A stretch of DNA of 64,000 nt, taken from contig CAWCBG010000004.1 of assembly GCA_963793845.1 (NCBI GenBank), forward strand, positions 62,001-126,000. Reading direction: 5' to 3'. Below the pieces are notes generated by a model. The model searched no databases. It saw only the letters and a list, made by a program, of their open reading frames with translations, and was not told where the DNA came from. The stretch comes from CAWCBG01 sp963793845. Its GTDB lineage: Bacteria > Acidobacteriota > Terriglobia > Terriglobales > Acidobacteriaceae. This document shows, one piece after another, positions 27,155 to 36,395 of the stretch. The first letter of the stretch is position 1. Each line of letters begins with the position of its first letter. The translations under genes were made by a program, and so were the position numbers.

Positions 27155-28192
27155 TCAGAAGCCGACGCGCCCCACTCGGATGAGAGCTGAAAAGTCGGGC
27201 GATGTGCCCGCCGCCTGCGCCGCGGGATTAATGTGCTCCCGCTCCTTCAACTCTGGAAACGACAATCCACCAGTGACAAAACGTCCGCGGTTATAGAGCA
27301 GTTCGTCCAAGGTGCCGTTCAGAAGAAGCTGGTAATTCCAGGGCTGCGGATTCGAGAGGTCGGCGGAAATCTGCCGGTCGAGGGTAGTGGTGCAGTTGCG
27401 AGTAATGGCGTTGTACCATTCGGGCTGATCTTTCAGCTTGTTGAGGTAGTTGATGTATTGGAAGAAGATGGCGCGCCCCGTGTCGGGAGACAGATCGGTA
27501 CGGTACAGGTAGACCTCTTCGTCCTTGCGATAGTTGGTGCGTAGCCGAATCACATCGCGTTCATCCGCGGCCACGAACACCAACTCATATTGCCGGAAGA
27601 AGCCCAGGATGGCGGAGTACGACTGCCCTACCTTATAACGGGCTTCGATCGAAAATGCGATGTGGTCATGATCGCCGAATTGAAAGCTCAGGATGGGATG
27701 GCCAATATATTTCGGCCCCCAATTCGTGAAGAACAAGTCGACAGCACGCAATTGAGACAGATAAACCGTCCGGTCGCTCCAACAGTCCGAGTATTCGGTT
27801 TCCGTCTGGTAATTACAGTTGCGCAAATTATGAATCGTAACCCGATCGCCATCGACCTGCGCCCATGCAGTACGCGCCACGTCAGGTTGCCAGTCACCCG
27901 TATTCGAGGGCTTGAGGCTAAGCCACCAGGTCAGCACAATACAGAACATCGCGAGGCATAGCACCATGCGGAGCGTCGTGCCCTTGACGCGCCAGAAAAT
28001 GGCGAGAAGGGCCAACACGTAGAGTGCGACCGCCGGCCACCGCAAGGGGGAGATGCGCACGTCCACAAATAGCGCAGCCACCGACCACACCGTAAGCAGC
28101 CCCAGCAGCAACCACAGGGCGGATTTTCCGAGAAACAGCCATAACCGGAAGTGAGTAGGTGTGGTCTCAAGGCTGGAGGCGGTGCTGGTCAT
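27155..28192 (-). CDS. DUF4105-domain membrane protein
   Basis: 345 residues. The first 95 hold three to four transmembrane helices (LWLFLGKSALWLLLGLLTVW and following). Residues 130-300 form the periplasmic DUF4105 domain, with the conserved cysteine motif ITRNCTTTLDRQIS and the FFTNWGPKYIGHPILSFQFG strand pair. The NC motif suggests a papain-like catalytic cysteine, as proposed for related domains; this is inferred. The start is supported by GGAAGGA just upstream. It sits upstream of the two barrel genes on the same strand, 174 nt away. Confidence 0.82.
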   Translation of the reverse strand: MTSTASSLETTPTHFRLWLFLGKSALWLLLGLLTVWSVAALFVDVRISPLRWPAVALYVLALLAIFWRVKGTTLRMVLCLAMFCIVLTWWLSLKPSNTGDWQPDVARTAWAQVDGDRVTIHNLRNCNYQTETEYSDCWSDRTVYLSQLRAVDLFFTNWGPKYIGHPILSFQFGDHDHIAFSIEARYKVGQSYSAILGFFRQYELVFVAADERDVIRLRTNYRKDEEVYLYRTDLSPDTGRAIFFQYINYLNKLKDQPEWYNAITRNCTTTLDRQISADLSNPQPWNYQLLLNGTLDELLYNRGRFVTGGLSFPELKEREHINPAAQAAGTSPDFSALIRVGRVGF

Positions 28193-28340
28193 GCGTGGGG
28201 TCCTTCCCGGCTAAGTGGAAACAGAAACGAGTCCCTGCAAAACAAGGTTTCGCACCGCAGAGAGTGCAGTCGATTGTTCTGAAAACAGACTTGCCCAATT
28301 CTACGGGATGTCGAGGCAGAACGCTGAGTTCTCCGAGGCG

Positions 28341-28369
28341 GCAAAAAAAACGGCCCCCCCGACGGAGCC
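28341..28369 (-). terminator. intrinsic terminator of the candidate RNA
   Basis: On the minus strand GGCTCC and GGGGCC form a six-pair stem (one G-U) around a short loop, followed by a run of eight T (28350-28343). Confidence 0.6.
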
Positions 28370-28548
28370 CTGCTCACGGGAATAACCCGATCGAGGCAGA
28401 CCGGCCGCATAGCTTGAGATCGGCCAGAATTCGCTCGATCGTAGGCGCCAGATTCCAGCCTAGGCGGCATTACCCGATTCCGCGGGAATCGATACCCTTA
28501 ACAACAGTCCCATCCCAGCCGGCTTGAGCAGGGCCTTCTCCTCGGTGG
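28341..28548 (-). ncRNA. candidate structured small RNA with intrinsic terminator
   Basis: Read on the minus strand, the 5' region contains GCCCTGCTCA (28534-28525), which pairs perfectly over 10 bp with TGAGCAGGGC (28376-28367), closing a unit of about 170 nt. Inside are GATTCC-CGC-GGAATC, CGATCGAG pairing with CTCGATCG, an apical GGCCG/CGGCC stem and a CGGG-TTATT-CCCG hairpin. The closing stem runs straight into a GC hairpin plus eight T. A weak promoter (TTGACG at 28585-28580, 17-nt spacer) precedes it. A long rod with a side hairpin and ~190 nt length recalls 6S RNA architecture, but I cannot assign it. The 5' end is approximate. Confidence 0.5.
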
Positions 28549-28686
28549 GCATCCTGACACTGCGCAAAACACACGTTTGCGTCAACTGTTTGACAGCGCA
28601 TCATGTGGTTTTGCCGCATTCACTCTGAAGAACTGCGCTACAATTTCCCACAGAACGCGCGAATCTCAACGCGCAGGTGAGGCAGT

Positions 28687-29715
28687 ATGTGGACGCGAAG
28701 TCTGGCTGCGTGCACGATCTTTTTGACAGCGTGCGGTCCCGCTGCCGTGGCCCAAGGCACTCTCCAACAGAGGAATTGCCTTAACCAGGCAGTGGATTTG
28801 CAGTTTCGCATCACCGACGACCGCGACCGCCCGGTGCCCTTCATGGTCCATGTGCAACTCCAGAACTCTTCTTCTGTGCCGATTCAAGAGAGAATCGTAA
28901 GGAACGATGGGGAGACGGCCTTTCAAGTGACCTCACCCGGCGACTATCGCGTCGTGGTCACCGCCGAAGAAATACAGGAAACCACCTCAGACACGGTTAC
29001 CGTGAATTGCGGGGACCGCTCCAAGATGACGTTCGTTCATGTCCAGCCGAAAGAAGTCAGCGCTTCTGCGTCGGGCACGGGAAGAGAGAATGTGGGGACC
29101 ATGACCTCCGCCGGACAACTGCGCATTCCTGCCGAGGCGCACAAGTTGTTCGACAGGGGTTACGCAGCCTGGCAGAGCAAGGATTATCAAAAGTCGGCTG
29201 ATTTCTTTCAGCAGGCGATCAACGCTTATCCGTCCTACGATGCGGCCTATAACAATCTCGGGGTCGCGTACATGAAACTGGACCAGCCGGACAAAGCGCT
29301 GGTCGCATTGCAGACTGCAGTAAAACTCAACGACAAAAGTGCGGACGCGGACCGCAACCTGGCGCGCCTCCTGATTCACAATGGCGATTTCATAGGAGCG
29401 GAAGAACTGGTTAAGAAGTCGCTGATGGTCGAACCCTCCGATCCCGGCGGCTTGACTCTATTTGTCATCACCGAGTTCGAGAACAGAGAATATGCCGCTG
29501 CGGTGCAGACCGCGCAGAAGGTGCACCAGCTTGCGCACGAAGGGTTTGCCTCCTGCCACTACGTCGCCGGCGAGGCCTACGAACGCCTGGGCCAGCCGCA
29601 GAACGCCCGGGTGCAATATCAGTTGTATCTTCAGGAAATGCCGAACGGTCCCGAAGCCGGCGATATTCGCGCCGCCCTGGCGCGAATCGACGACGAGGCC
29701 GCGAACGCGCAGTAA
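28687..29715 (+). CDS. secreted TPR-repeat protein
   Basis: 342 residues with an N-terminal signal (WTRSLAACTIFLTACGPAAVAQ; the cysteine could be a lipobox). Residues 30-115 are a beta-rich domain resembling a carboxypeptidase-regulatory-like or Ig fold (DRDRPVPFMVHVQLQNSS, GDYRVVVTAEE). Residues 145-335 hold four to five tetratricopeptide repeats (GYAAWQSKDYQKSADFFQQA, AAYNNLGVAYMKLDQPDKAL, YVAGEAYERLGQPQNARVQY). Likely a periplasmic or outer-envelope scaffold. AGGTGAGG precedes the start. Widespread type in Acidobacteriota; no specific partner is implied. Confidence 0.8.
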   Translation: MWTRSLAACTIFLTACGPAAVAQGTLQQRNCLNQAVDLQFRITDDRDRPVPFMVHVQLQNSSSVPIQERIVRNDGETAFQVTSPGDYRVVVTAEEIQETTSDTVTVNCGDRSKMTFVHVQPKEVSASASGTGRENVGTMTSAGQLRIPAEAHKLFDRGYAAWQSKDYQKSADFFQQAINAYPSYDAAYNNLGVAYMKLDQPDKALVALQTAVKLNDKSADADRNLARLLIHNGDFIGAEELVKKSLMVEPSDPGGLTLFVITEFENREYAAAVQTAQKVHQLAHEGFASCHYVAGEAYERLGQPQNARVQYQLYLQEMPNGPEAGDIRAALARIDDEAANAQ

Positions 29716-29849
29716 GCGACGACATGTCGTGCCTCGCAGCACTCGGACTTCAAATCGGGGATTACGCGGAGCTGAAGGTCTGCACTACCATCCTGCGACT
29801 TACCGTCTGCTTCGCAATCCAAGCGGCACTATGCTAAAAATGAGGCCTC

Positions 29850-31987
29850 ATGAAACTAAGGCTTTTTGCTGCTCTTGCCGCCTGCCTGCTCGCCCTTTGT
29901 TCCGTTCTCCTCGCTGCCGATAAGCCCACAGAAATCCATGGCGGCAACGGAGTCACGCTGCCCCCTCCGCCACCAACCGAAGTCAAGCCTGTAACCGAGG
30001 ATTTCTCGGGCCACGAAATTACCGATCCCTATCGCTGGCTGGAAGACGGTAACAGTCCGGAGACGCGCGCCTGGATCGCGGCCCAGATGAAGTACACCGA
30101 GGATTACCTCTCGCAGGTGAAGATCCGTCCCGAGATCGTGAAGCGGCTCACGGAACTGGTGCGGGTGGAGCGGTATTCTATCCCGCGCCAGGCTGGCGAC
30201 GATTACTTCTTCACCAAGCGCCTGCCGGAGGAGAATCAGCCCTCTATCTATGTGCGCAAAGGACTACATGGCACCGATGATCGCCTGGTGGATGCGACCA
30301 AGCTGAGTGCTGACGAGAACACTTCGGTCGCTCTCGCCGACGTTGCCAAGGATGCTAGCCTGCTGGTGTACGTGGAGCGAGTGGGCGGCGCCGACGAAGG
30401 CAGCGTGCGCGTCCTCGACGTAGCCAAGCGTCAGCCGTTGCCCGACGTGTTGCCCAGCGCTCGCTACCAGGGCATCAGCCTGGGTCCGGATAACCACACG
30501 CTCTATTATGCTAAGTATGAACCTTCGGGCACGCTGGTGTTCTCGCACAAACTCGGGACACCGGCTTCATCTGATCAGCAGATCTTCGGCGGGTCGTTCA
30601 ATGGCGAAACCTTTGGACCCATGCAACTCATCTCGTCGGAGGTCACCGAGAACGGCCACTATCTCCTGATCGACGTGGCATTCGGTGTGCCACCGACGCG
30701 GGTAGATGTTTACGTCAGGGATTTGCGCACTCCCGATCGCCCATTCGCACCATCATTCACGGCATCGATAGCCGCTTCCGGGCCGAGAACTATGGCGACA
30801 ACCTTTATGTGCTCACCGACAATCAGGCGGAAAACTATCGCGTCATCAAGGTCAGCCTCGCCGACCCGGCGCCTGAGCACTGGCAGACCATCGTGCCCCA
30901 AGGCAAGGATGTTATCTCGGAGATATCGATCGTCGGCGGCAAGCTGTTCGTGAGCGGCCTGCATGACGTGGTAACCGAGACTCGCATTTTCACGCTCGAC
31001 GGCAAGCCGGCGGGCAACCTGACCTATCCGACGCTGGGCTCGGCCAGCGCGGTCTATGGTCGGCAGAATTCCAAGGATGGTTTCTACAGCTTCGAGTCCT
31101 TCAATATTCCGCCCACGCTCTACCACTACGATGTGGCGACCGGGAAGACCGACGTCTTCGCCAAGCCTAAAGTGCCCTTCAATTCGAACGATTACGAAGT
31201 CAAGCAAGTGTTCTACAACTCCAAGGACGGCACCCGCGTACCGATGTTCATCTCTTCGAAGAAGGGATTGAAGCGCGACGGCAATACGCCCACGCTGATG
31301 TTTGCTTATGGCGGGTTCAACATAAGCTTGACCCCGCACTGGGATCCCGAATACGCATGGTGGATGGAGCAGGGCGGCTACTATGCTCAACCCAATCTGC
31401 GCGGGGGTGGTGAATATGGCGAAGCCTGGCACAAGGCTGGTATGTTCCAGAAAAAACAGAACGTGTTTGACGACTTTTTCGCTGCCGCTGAATACCTGAT
31501 CGACAATAAGTACACTTCGACCCGGCGTCTCGCCGCTCGTGGCCGCTCCAATGGCGGACTGCTGATGGGCGTGGCTATGACCCAACGGCCGGACCTGTTT
31601 GGCGCAATCTGGTGCGGCTATCCTCTGCTCGACATGCTGCGCTTCCAGAACTTTTTGGTGGGACGCTGGTGGACCGCCGAATACGGGTCGGCGGAAAATC
31701 CACAGCAGTTCCCTTACCTGCTGAAGTATTCGCCCTACCAGAATGTGAAGCCGGGAACGAAGTATCCCGCCATCATGTTCAACACTGGGGATTCCGATAC
31801 GCGGGTGGCTCCGCTTCACGCGCGGAAGATGACGGCGCTGATGCAGGCCGACGACGCCAGCGATCGTCCCGTGCTGCTGCACTATGAGCTCAAGGCCGGA
31901 CACAGCTCCGGCGTGTCGATTACGCAGTTGGTCAACGACACCGCTGACGAGTTGGCCTTCCTATGGAACGAGGTCAGTGGAAAGTGA
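29850..31987 (+). CDS. prolyl oligopeptidase (S9A), secreted, one frameshift
   Basis: Serine peptidase that cleaves short peptides after proline. It has a signal peptide (MKLRLFAALAACLLALCSVL), the S9A N-terminus ITDPYRWLEDGNSPETRAWI, then a beta-propeller. The frame fails after YVRDLRTPDRPFAP. The other frame continues IIHGIDSRFRAENYGDNLY, VLTDNQAENYRVIK and the alpha/beta-hydrolase domain, with catalytic Ser in GRSNGGLLMG, Asp in GDSDTRVAP and His in AGHSSG. One base is missing near 30750 (GCACCATC where GCACCCATC fits). The joined protein has 712 residues, normal for the family. Probably a sequencing deletion. Confidence 0.88.
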
Positions 31988-32009
31988 TCGAGGGCGGCCC
32001 GAGGGCAAG

Positions 32010-33398
32010 ATGACTACACCGGTAAAGCGCGCGCATTGGGTACTTGCGATTGTCGTCCTGTCACTGTGCGTCTGCGTGCCCGTGTGGTCGCAATCGACCT
32101 ACGCGCTGCGCGGCACAGTGGTCACCCCGACAGAAGTCGTCGACGGCGGAGTCGTCTTGGTATCCGGCAAGAACATTCAGGCGGTCGGAAAAGATGTTGC
32201 GCTGCCCGCAGGCGTTAAGGTCGTCGACACCGAAGCTTTCATCTATCCCGGCCTGATCGACCTGCACGATCACATCACGTGGAACTTCCTGCCGCGCTGG
32301 AAGCCAGCGCAGAAGTTTAACAATCGCTATGAGTGGCAGCAGATTCCCGAGTACGGCGTCGCACTCAATACGCCACACGGGCAGATCTTCGACGAGGGAT
32401 TCGCCTGCGACGCCAACCAGTATGCCGAGGTCAAGGCCATTGTCGGAGGCGCAACTTCGGTGGTCGGCAGCCTGAGCAACAACAAATGTATCGAAGGCCT
32501 GGCGCGCGATCTGGATTTTTATTCCGGACTGTATCCGCCGGGTACGCCGGAGAAGCTGCGCAACGAGGTCTTCCCTCTCGAGCTGTCCACCGCGGATGTC
32601 GTAAGCATCGAGAAGGCGTTGGATGACGGTCAGCTTACGGCGCTGCTAGTGCATCTGGCCGAAGGCAAGCCGAACGATGCGGCTTCGACGCGCGAGTTTC
32701 GCATGCTGAAGGCGCGCGGCCTGCTGCGTCCCGGAGTCTCGATCATTCACGGTACTGCGCTGCACACCGCCGAATTTCAGGAGATGGCCAAGGACGGCGT
32801 TGGGCTAATCTGGTCTCCGCGCAGCAATCTGGAGCTCTATGGCGACACCACCGACGTGCGCGCCGCCAAGGCCGCCGGAGTGAAAATCGCTCTTGCGCCC
32901 GACTGGAGTCCGTCCGGCAGCGACGGCGTGCTGCAGGAGCTGAAGTACGCAACAACGTGGAACGCGGGACAAAATCCGAAGATCTTCACCGACGCCGAGT
33001 TGGTGCAGATGGTGACAATGATTCCTGCCCAACTGGCGAAGCTCGACGATAAGATTGGATCGCTGCAGGCCGGATACTACGCCGACCTGCTGGTCGTACG
33101 CAGCGCGGAAAAAGATGCTTACCGCGCACTGCTGCATGCCAGTCCCGCCGATGTAAGGCTGGTGACCGTCGGTGGGAGTCCGGTATATGGCGATGAAGAG
33201 ATGATGCAAAAATTGGCTCCGCATGGGCAATTGCAGACGCTGCAAGTGTGTGATGTTGCTAAATCGCTGGACTTCGAAACCGAAGTGACGGCACAAGGTG
33301 TCGCTCCTACCGCATGGAAGCAGACCATGGACGATCTCACGCACGAATTAACCAGGTGGGACCTGCCTCCGCCGATCCTTACGCCTTGCCCGAACTAA
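32010..33398 (+). CDS. secreted metal-dependent amidohydrolase
   Basis: 462 residues from the ATG at 32010, which opens a signal peptide (HWVLAIVVLSLCVCVPVWSQ); an upstream in-frame start would overlap the peptidase and lose this signal. Amidohydrolase-superfamily landmarks are the N-terminal beta-sandwich (LRGTVVTPTEVVDGGVVLVS), the metal motif YPGLIDLHDHITWN, a distal His in IHGTALHTAEF, and the metal Asp in IALAPDWSPSGSDG. The HxH histidines are separated by Asp (HDH). The substrate is unknown; imidazolonepropionase-like or dipeptidase-type activities are possible. It follows the prolyl oligopeptidase by 22 nt and may act with it in peptide turnover. Confidence 0.85.
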   Translation: MTTPVKRAHWVLAIVVLSLCVCVPVWSQSTYALRGTVVTPTEVVDGGVVLVSGKNIQAVGKDVALPAGVKVVDTEAFIYPGLIDLHDHITWNFLPRWKPAQKFNNRYEWQQIPEYGVALNTPHGQIFDEGFACDANQYAEVKAIVGGATSVVGSLSNNKCIEGLARDLDFYSGLYPPGTPEKLRNEVFPLELSTADVVSIEKALDDGQLTALLVHLAEGKPNDAASTREFRMLKARGLLRPGVSIIHGTALHTAEFQEMAKDGVGLIWSPRSNLELYGDTTDVRAAKAAGVKIALAPDWSPSGSDGVLQELKYATTWNAGQNPKIFTDAELVQMVTMIPAQLAKLDDKIGSLQAGYYADLLVVRSAEKDAYRALLHASPADVRLVTVGGSPVYGDEEMMQKLAPHGQLQTLQVCDVAKSLDFETEVTAQGVAPTAWKQTMDDLTHELTRWDLPPPILTPCPN

Positions 33399-33447
33399 GC
33401 CGCCGGCCGTCACAGAGAAAATTCGTCATTCGCGATACCTTTGCGCC

Positions 33448-34795
33448 ATGAGCCATCCCCAAAACTCTCACATCCCGCTGAATGTCATCCAGCTGATCCG
33501 CAAGAAGCGGGATGGCGGCGAGCTGTCGCTGGACGAGATCGAACACCTCATCGCGTCGTATACACGAGGCGAAACTCCCGACTACCAGATTGCCGCCTGG
33601 CTGATGGCTATCTTCCTCCAGGGTCTCAGCCGCTCCGAGACCGCCTACCTCACCGATGCCATGATGCGGTCAGGCGAAGTGCTCGACCTCTCCAGATCTA
33701 CCTGCACCCAAGGTCGACAAGCACTCTACCGGCGGCGTCGGCGACAAGACGTCGCTGGTACTGGCCCCGCTGGTTGCTGCTGGCGGGCTTATCGTGCCGA
33801 TGATCAGTGGCCGCGGCCTGGGCCATACTGGCGGCACCCTCGACAAGCTGGAATCCATTCCCGGCTTCTCGGTGCATCTGCCGGTGAACGACTTCCGCGC
33901 CGTGCTGGAGCGATGCGGCTGCGCCATGATCAGCCAGACCGCCGAGATCGCGCCCGCCGATCGCAAGCTGTATGCGCTGCGCAATTTCACCGGCACGGTG
34001 GAGAACGCGTCGCTGATTTGCGCCTCGATCATGAGCAAGAAGCTGGCCGAGGGCTTGAACGCGCTGGTGCTTGACGTCAAGACGGGCTCGGGCGCATTCA
34101 TGAAGCGGCAAGAGGATGCCATCCACCTCGCTGGGCTCATGGTGGAAACCGCGAAGCGCATGGGCGTGCGCTCCACAGCGTTAATCACTGACATGGATCA
34201 GCCGTTGGGGTCGCATGTCGGCAATGCCCTGGAGGTGCGTGAAGTGCTTGAGGTGTTAAGCGGCGGAGGCGCCGCCGACCTGCGCACTCTCTGCCTCGAA
34301 CTTGCCGGCTGGATGCTGCACCTTGGCGGCGAAGCCGCCGACGTCCGCGAGGGTAGACAAATCGCGGAGGACTTGCTCAGCTCGGGCAAGGCGCGGGAGA
34401 AATTTCGCGAGATGATCGAGCTACAAAGCGGCGACCCCAACATCGTTGACGATCCGTCGTTGCTGCCGCAGACGCATTCTCGCGTTGAAGTCGCATCTCC
34501 ACAGTCCGGCTACCTTGCGGCCATCGACTGCGAGCGCATTGGAACTGCCTGCCTGCTGCTGGGTGGAGGACGCGAACAAATGGAAGACGCCATCGACCAC
34601 GCCGTCGGCCTGGTGCTGCACAAGAAGGTCGGCGATGCAGTCACAGCCGGTGAGGCGCTGTGCACCATCCACTACAACTCTGAGCCCCGCCTGCACCGCG
34701 CCCGGCACATGGTGGAGACGAGCTACCATATCGAGGCCAGTCGGCTCCAGAAGATGCGGCCACTGATTCACAGCGTTATTCAAGATGAATACTGA
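33448..34795 (+). CDS. deoA: thymidine (pyrimidine-nucleoside) phosphorylase, one frameshift
   Basis: Phosphorolyses thymidine or other pyrimidine nucleosides for salvage. The first frame gives the alpha-domain (VIQLIRKKRDGGELSLDEIE, DYQIAAWLMAIFLQGLS, MMRSGEVLDLS). Removing one C from CCC at 33707-33709 then yields KVDKHSTGGVGDKTSLVLAP, the phosphate-binding signature. It continues to MISGRGLGHTGGTLDKLES, DVKTGSGAFMK and the C-terminal domain (GHVGNALEV region, VGLVLHKKVGDAV). The repaired protein is 448 residues, normal for the family. Whether it is a strict thymidine or a broader pyrimidine phosphorylase cannot be decided. Confidence 0.9.
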
Positions 34796-34901
34796 AGTGG
34801 CGCCCAACCTCGCCACCACCGAGTGGACGTAGCATGTGCTAACGACATTCCTGCTGCTGCGACTTGACTCGAATCCTGCCGCGGGCTAGCTTGCGAGGAG
34901 T

Positions 34902-35708
34902 ATGACTGAACCTCGCATTGTCACCTTCACGACCGATTTCGGGTTGACCGACGTCTTTGTCGGCATCATGCACGGAGTCGTACTGAACATCCACTCCGAA
35001 ATCACGCTTGTTGACATCTGCCACTCGATCTCCTCCTATGACATCCTGGATGGCGCCTGGACGATCGCCCAGGCATACCGCTTTTTCCCGCCACGGACTG
35101 TACATGTTGTGGTGGTCGACCCCGGCGTGGGGAGCGCGCGACGTCCGATCATCGCGGAGACCGGTGAGCACATCTTCGTTGCGCCGGATAATGGCGTGTT
35201 GTCGATGGTAGGAGCGCGCGAGGAGAAGTTCAGCGTCCGCCACGTCACGGCTGACCGGTATTTCCTGCAACCCGTCAGCCAGACGTTTCATGGCCGTGAC
35301 ATCTTCGCCGCCGTCGCGGGATGGTTGAGTAAGGGTGTAGCGCCAGCCGAGTTTGGTCCGGAGATCACCGATTTCGTTCGGTTTCCTCTGCCTGGGGTTG
35401 AGCGCCTTGGGGACAACAGTCTGCGCGGCGTGGTGACTAAGGTGGATAAGTTTGGGAACCTGATCACCAACATCGGTGAACCGGAAGCCCCAGCGTTGTT
35501 TGGGCCATCGGCTCCGCCGTTTAACCTCCTGGTGGGTGGACAAACGGTGACACACCTTGCCCACTCTTACGCCGAGGGTGGAGAAGGCGAGGTCTTCGCC
35601 ATTGCCGGAAGCTCCGGCTATCTGGAAATCGCAGCCCGACAGGCGTCAGCGGCCAAGAGGCTGGCGGCAGGAGTGGGTACCCCTGTTGGGCTGATATTGG
35701 AAGCATAG
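34902..35708 (+). CDS. S-adenosylmethionine hydroxide adenosyltransferase (DUF62)
   Basis: 268 residues with the family landmarks IVTFTTDFGLTDVFVG, VVVVDPGVGSARRPI, FVAPDNGVLSMV, FHGRDIFAAVAGWLS and VDKFGNLITNI. Members hydrolyse SAM to adenosine and methionine (SAM hydrolases); relatives are the fluorinase and chlorinase. Arg and His positions shared by the hydrolase branch (GSARRPI, FHGRD) are present, so the hydroxide-dependent reaction is the likelier one. Adenosine release beside a nucleoside phosphorylase may indicate nucleoside salvage. GCGAGGAG precedes the start. Confidence 0.9.
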   Translation: MTEPRIVTFTTDFGLTDVFVGIMHGVVLNIHSEITLVDICHSISSYDILDGAWTIAQAYRFFPPRTVHVVVVDPGVGSARRPIIAETGEHIFVAPDNGVLSMVGAREEKFSVRHVTADRYFLQPVSQTFHGRDIFAAVAGWLSKGVAPAEFGPEITDFVRFPLPGVERLGDNSLRGVVTKVDKFGNLITNIGEPEAPALFGPSAPPFNLLVGGQTVTHLAHSYAEGGEGEVFAIAGSSGYLEIAARQASAAKRLAAGVGTPVGLILEA

Positions 35709-35730
35709 AAGTGGGACCTGGATTTTCAGT

Positions 35731-35756
35731 TATGACCATGGTATTATGACTATGGT
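35731..35756 (+). promoter_or_regulatory. candidate operator/promoter of the toxin-antitoxin operon
   Basis: Two direct 12-bp repeats, TATGACCATGGT (35731-35742) and TATGACTATGGT (35745-35756), start 14 nt apart and differ at one base. A TATTAT hexamer (35742-35747) overlaps them and could be the -10 box. The antitoxin start is five bases beyond the second repeat. The placement fits autorepression by a Phd-type antitoxin. Confidence 0.55.
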
Positions 35757-35761
35757 TATAT

Positions 35762-35995
35762 ATGAAGACTATAGCTGCTGGAAAGTTCAAGTCCGAGTGC
35801 CTCTCGCTCATGGATGAAGTCCAAGCGACCGGGGAGGAAGTGATTGTAACCAAACACGGAAAGCCCGTAGTGCGGTTAGTTCCTGCCTCGCCAGCGGACG
35901 ATCAGATTTTTGGCTATATGGTGGGAAAGGCCGAGATCGTCGGCGACATCGTAAGTCCCGCAGCCGAATTGGATGAGTGGGACGGACTGCAGTGA
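35762..35995 (+). CDS. Phd/YefM-family antitoxin
   Basis: 77 residues. The N-terminal fold matches Phd/YefM antitoxins (MKTIAAGKFKSECLSLMDEV, EEVIVTKHGKPVVRLVP), a DNA-binding dimer. The acidic C-terminus (AAELDEWDGLQ) would neutralise the toxin. It overlaps the PIN-domain toxin gene by 4 nt (GTGA), the usual operon order for VapBC-like pairs with Phd antitoxins. Confidence 0.9.
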   Translation: MKTIAAGKFKSECLSLMDEVQATGEEVIVTKHGKPVVRLVPASPADDQIFGYMVGKAEIVGDIVSPAAELDEWDGLQ

Positions 35996-36381
35996 TCCTG
36001 CTCGACACGCACGTCTTGATCTGGATGGCCCTGGAACCAGGTCGTCTGTCGCAAACTGCCAAGAGCGCGATCGCCTCAGCTCGTCTTCATGGCAGCGTTA
36101 ATATCTCGGCAATCACGTTGTGGGAAATAGCTTTGCTCGCCCAACGCGGACGCGTGCGGCTCAGTGGAACGCTGGAATCATTCGTTCAGGAGATGGCTTC
36201 AAGGGTAGTGGTAAAGCCGATCACATCATCCATCGCGACCACCTCGGTACAGTTTCCCACTGATTATCCCCAGGACCCGGCCGATCGGCTGATCGGCGCA
36301 ACATCTGTGGTCGAGCAGCTTCCTCTGATTACTGCCGACGAGAAGCTACGAAGCAGTTTCCTGTTGCAAACGATTTGGTAG
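35992..36381 (+). CDS. vapC: PIN-domain toxin (VapC-like ribonuclease)
   Basis: About 129 residues from the GTG at 35992 (an alternative GTG at 35977 would add five). PIN acidic residues are visible as Asp in LLDTHVLIWM, Glu in ITLWEIALLAQ, and the Asp pair in DPADRLIGATSV. These toxins are Mg-dependent RNases, often targeting tRNA. The LIWM... form belongs to the group paired with Phd antitoxins. No damage to the active site is seen. Confidence 0.9.
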   Translation: MILLDTHVLIWMALEPGRLSQTAKSAIASARLHGSVNISAITLWEIALLAQRGRVRLSGTLESFVQEMASRVVVKPITSSIATTSVQFPTDYPQDPADRLIGATSVVEQLPLITADEKLRSSFLLQTIW

Positions 36382-36395
36382 GACTTGCGAAGTGT

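Larger units (their letters stand above)
28193..28686. other. intergenic region holding a candidate small RNA
   Basis: A 494-nt gap between the divergent DUF4105 and TPR genes. Apart from the minus-strand RNA candidate and its terminator, it contains TTGACA and TACAAT hexamers (28639-28644) on the plus strand, too far apart to pair as one promoter. No protein gene is supported; a 93-codon minus ORF lies across the RNA structure and looks incidental. Confidence 0.5.

Noticed and set aside
28189..28470. 93-codon minus-strand ORF in the DUF4105 upstream gap
   Set aside because: It reads through the terminator and stems of the RNA candidate and has no conserved features.
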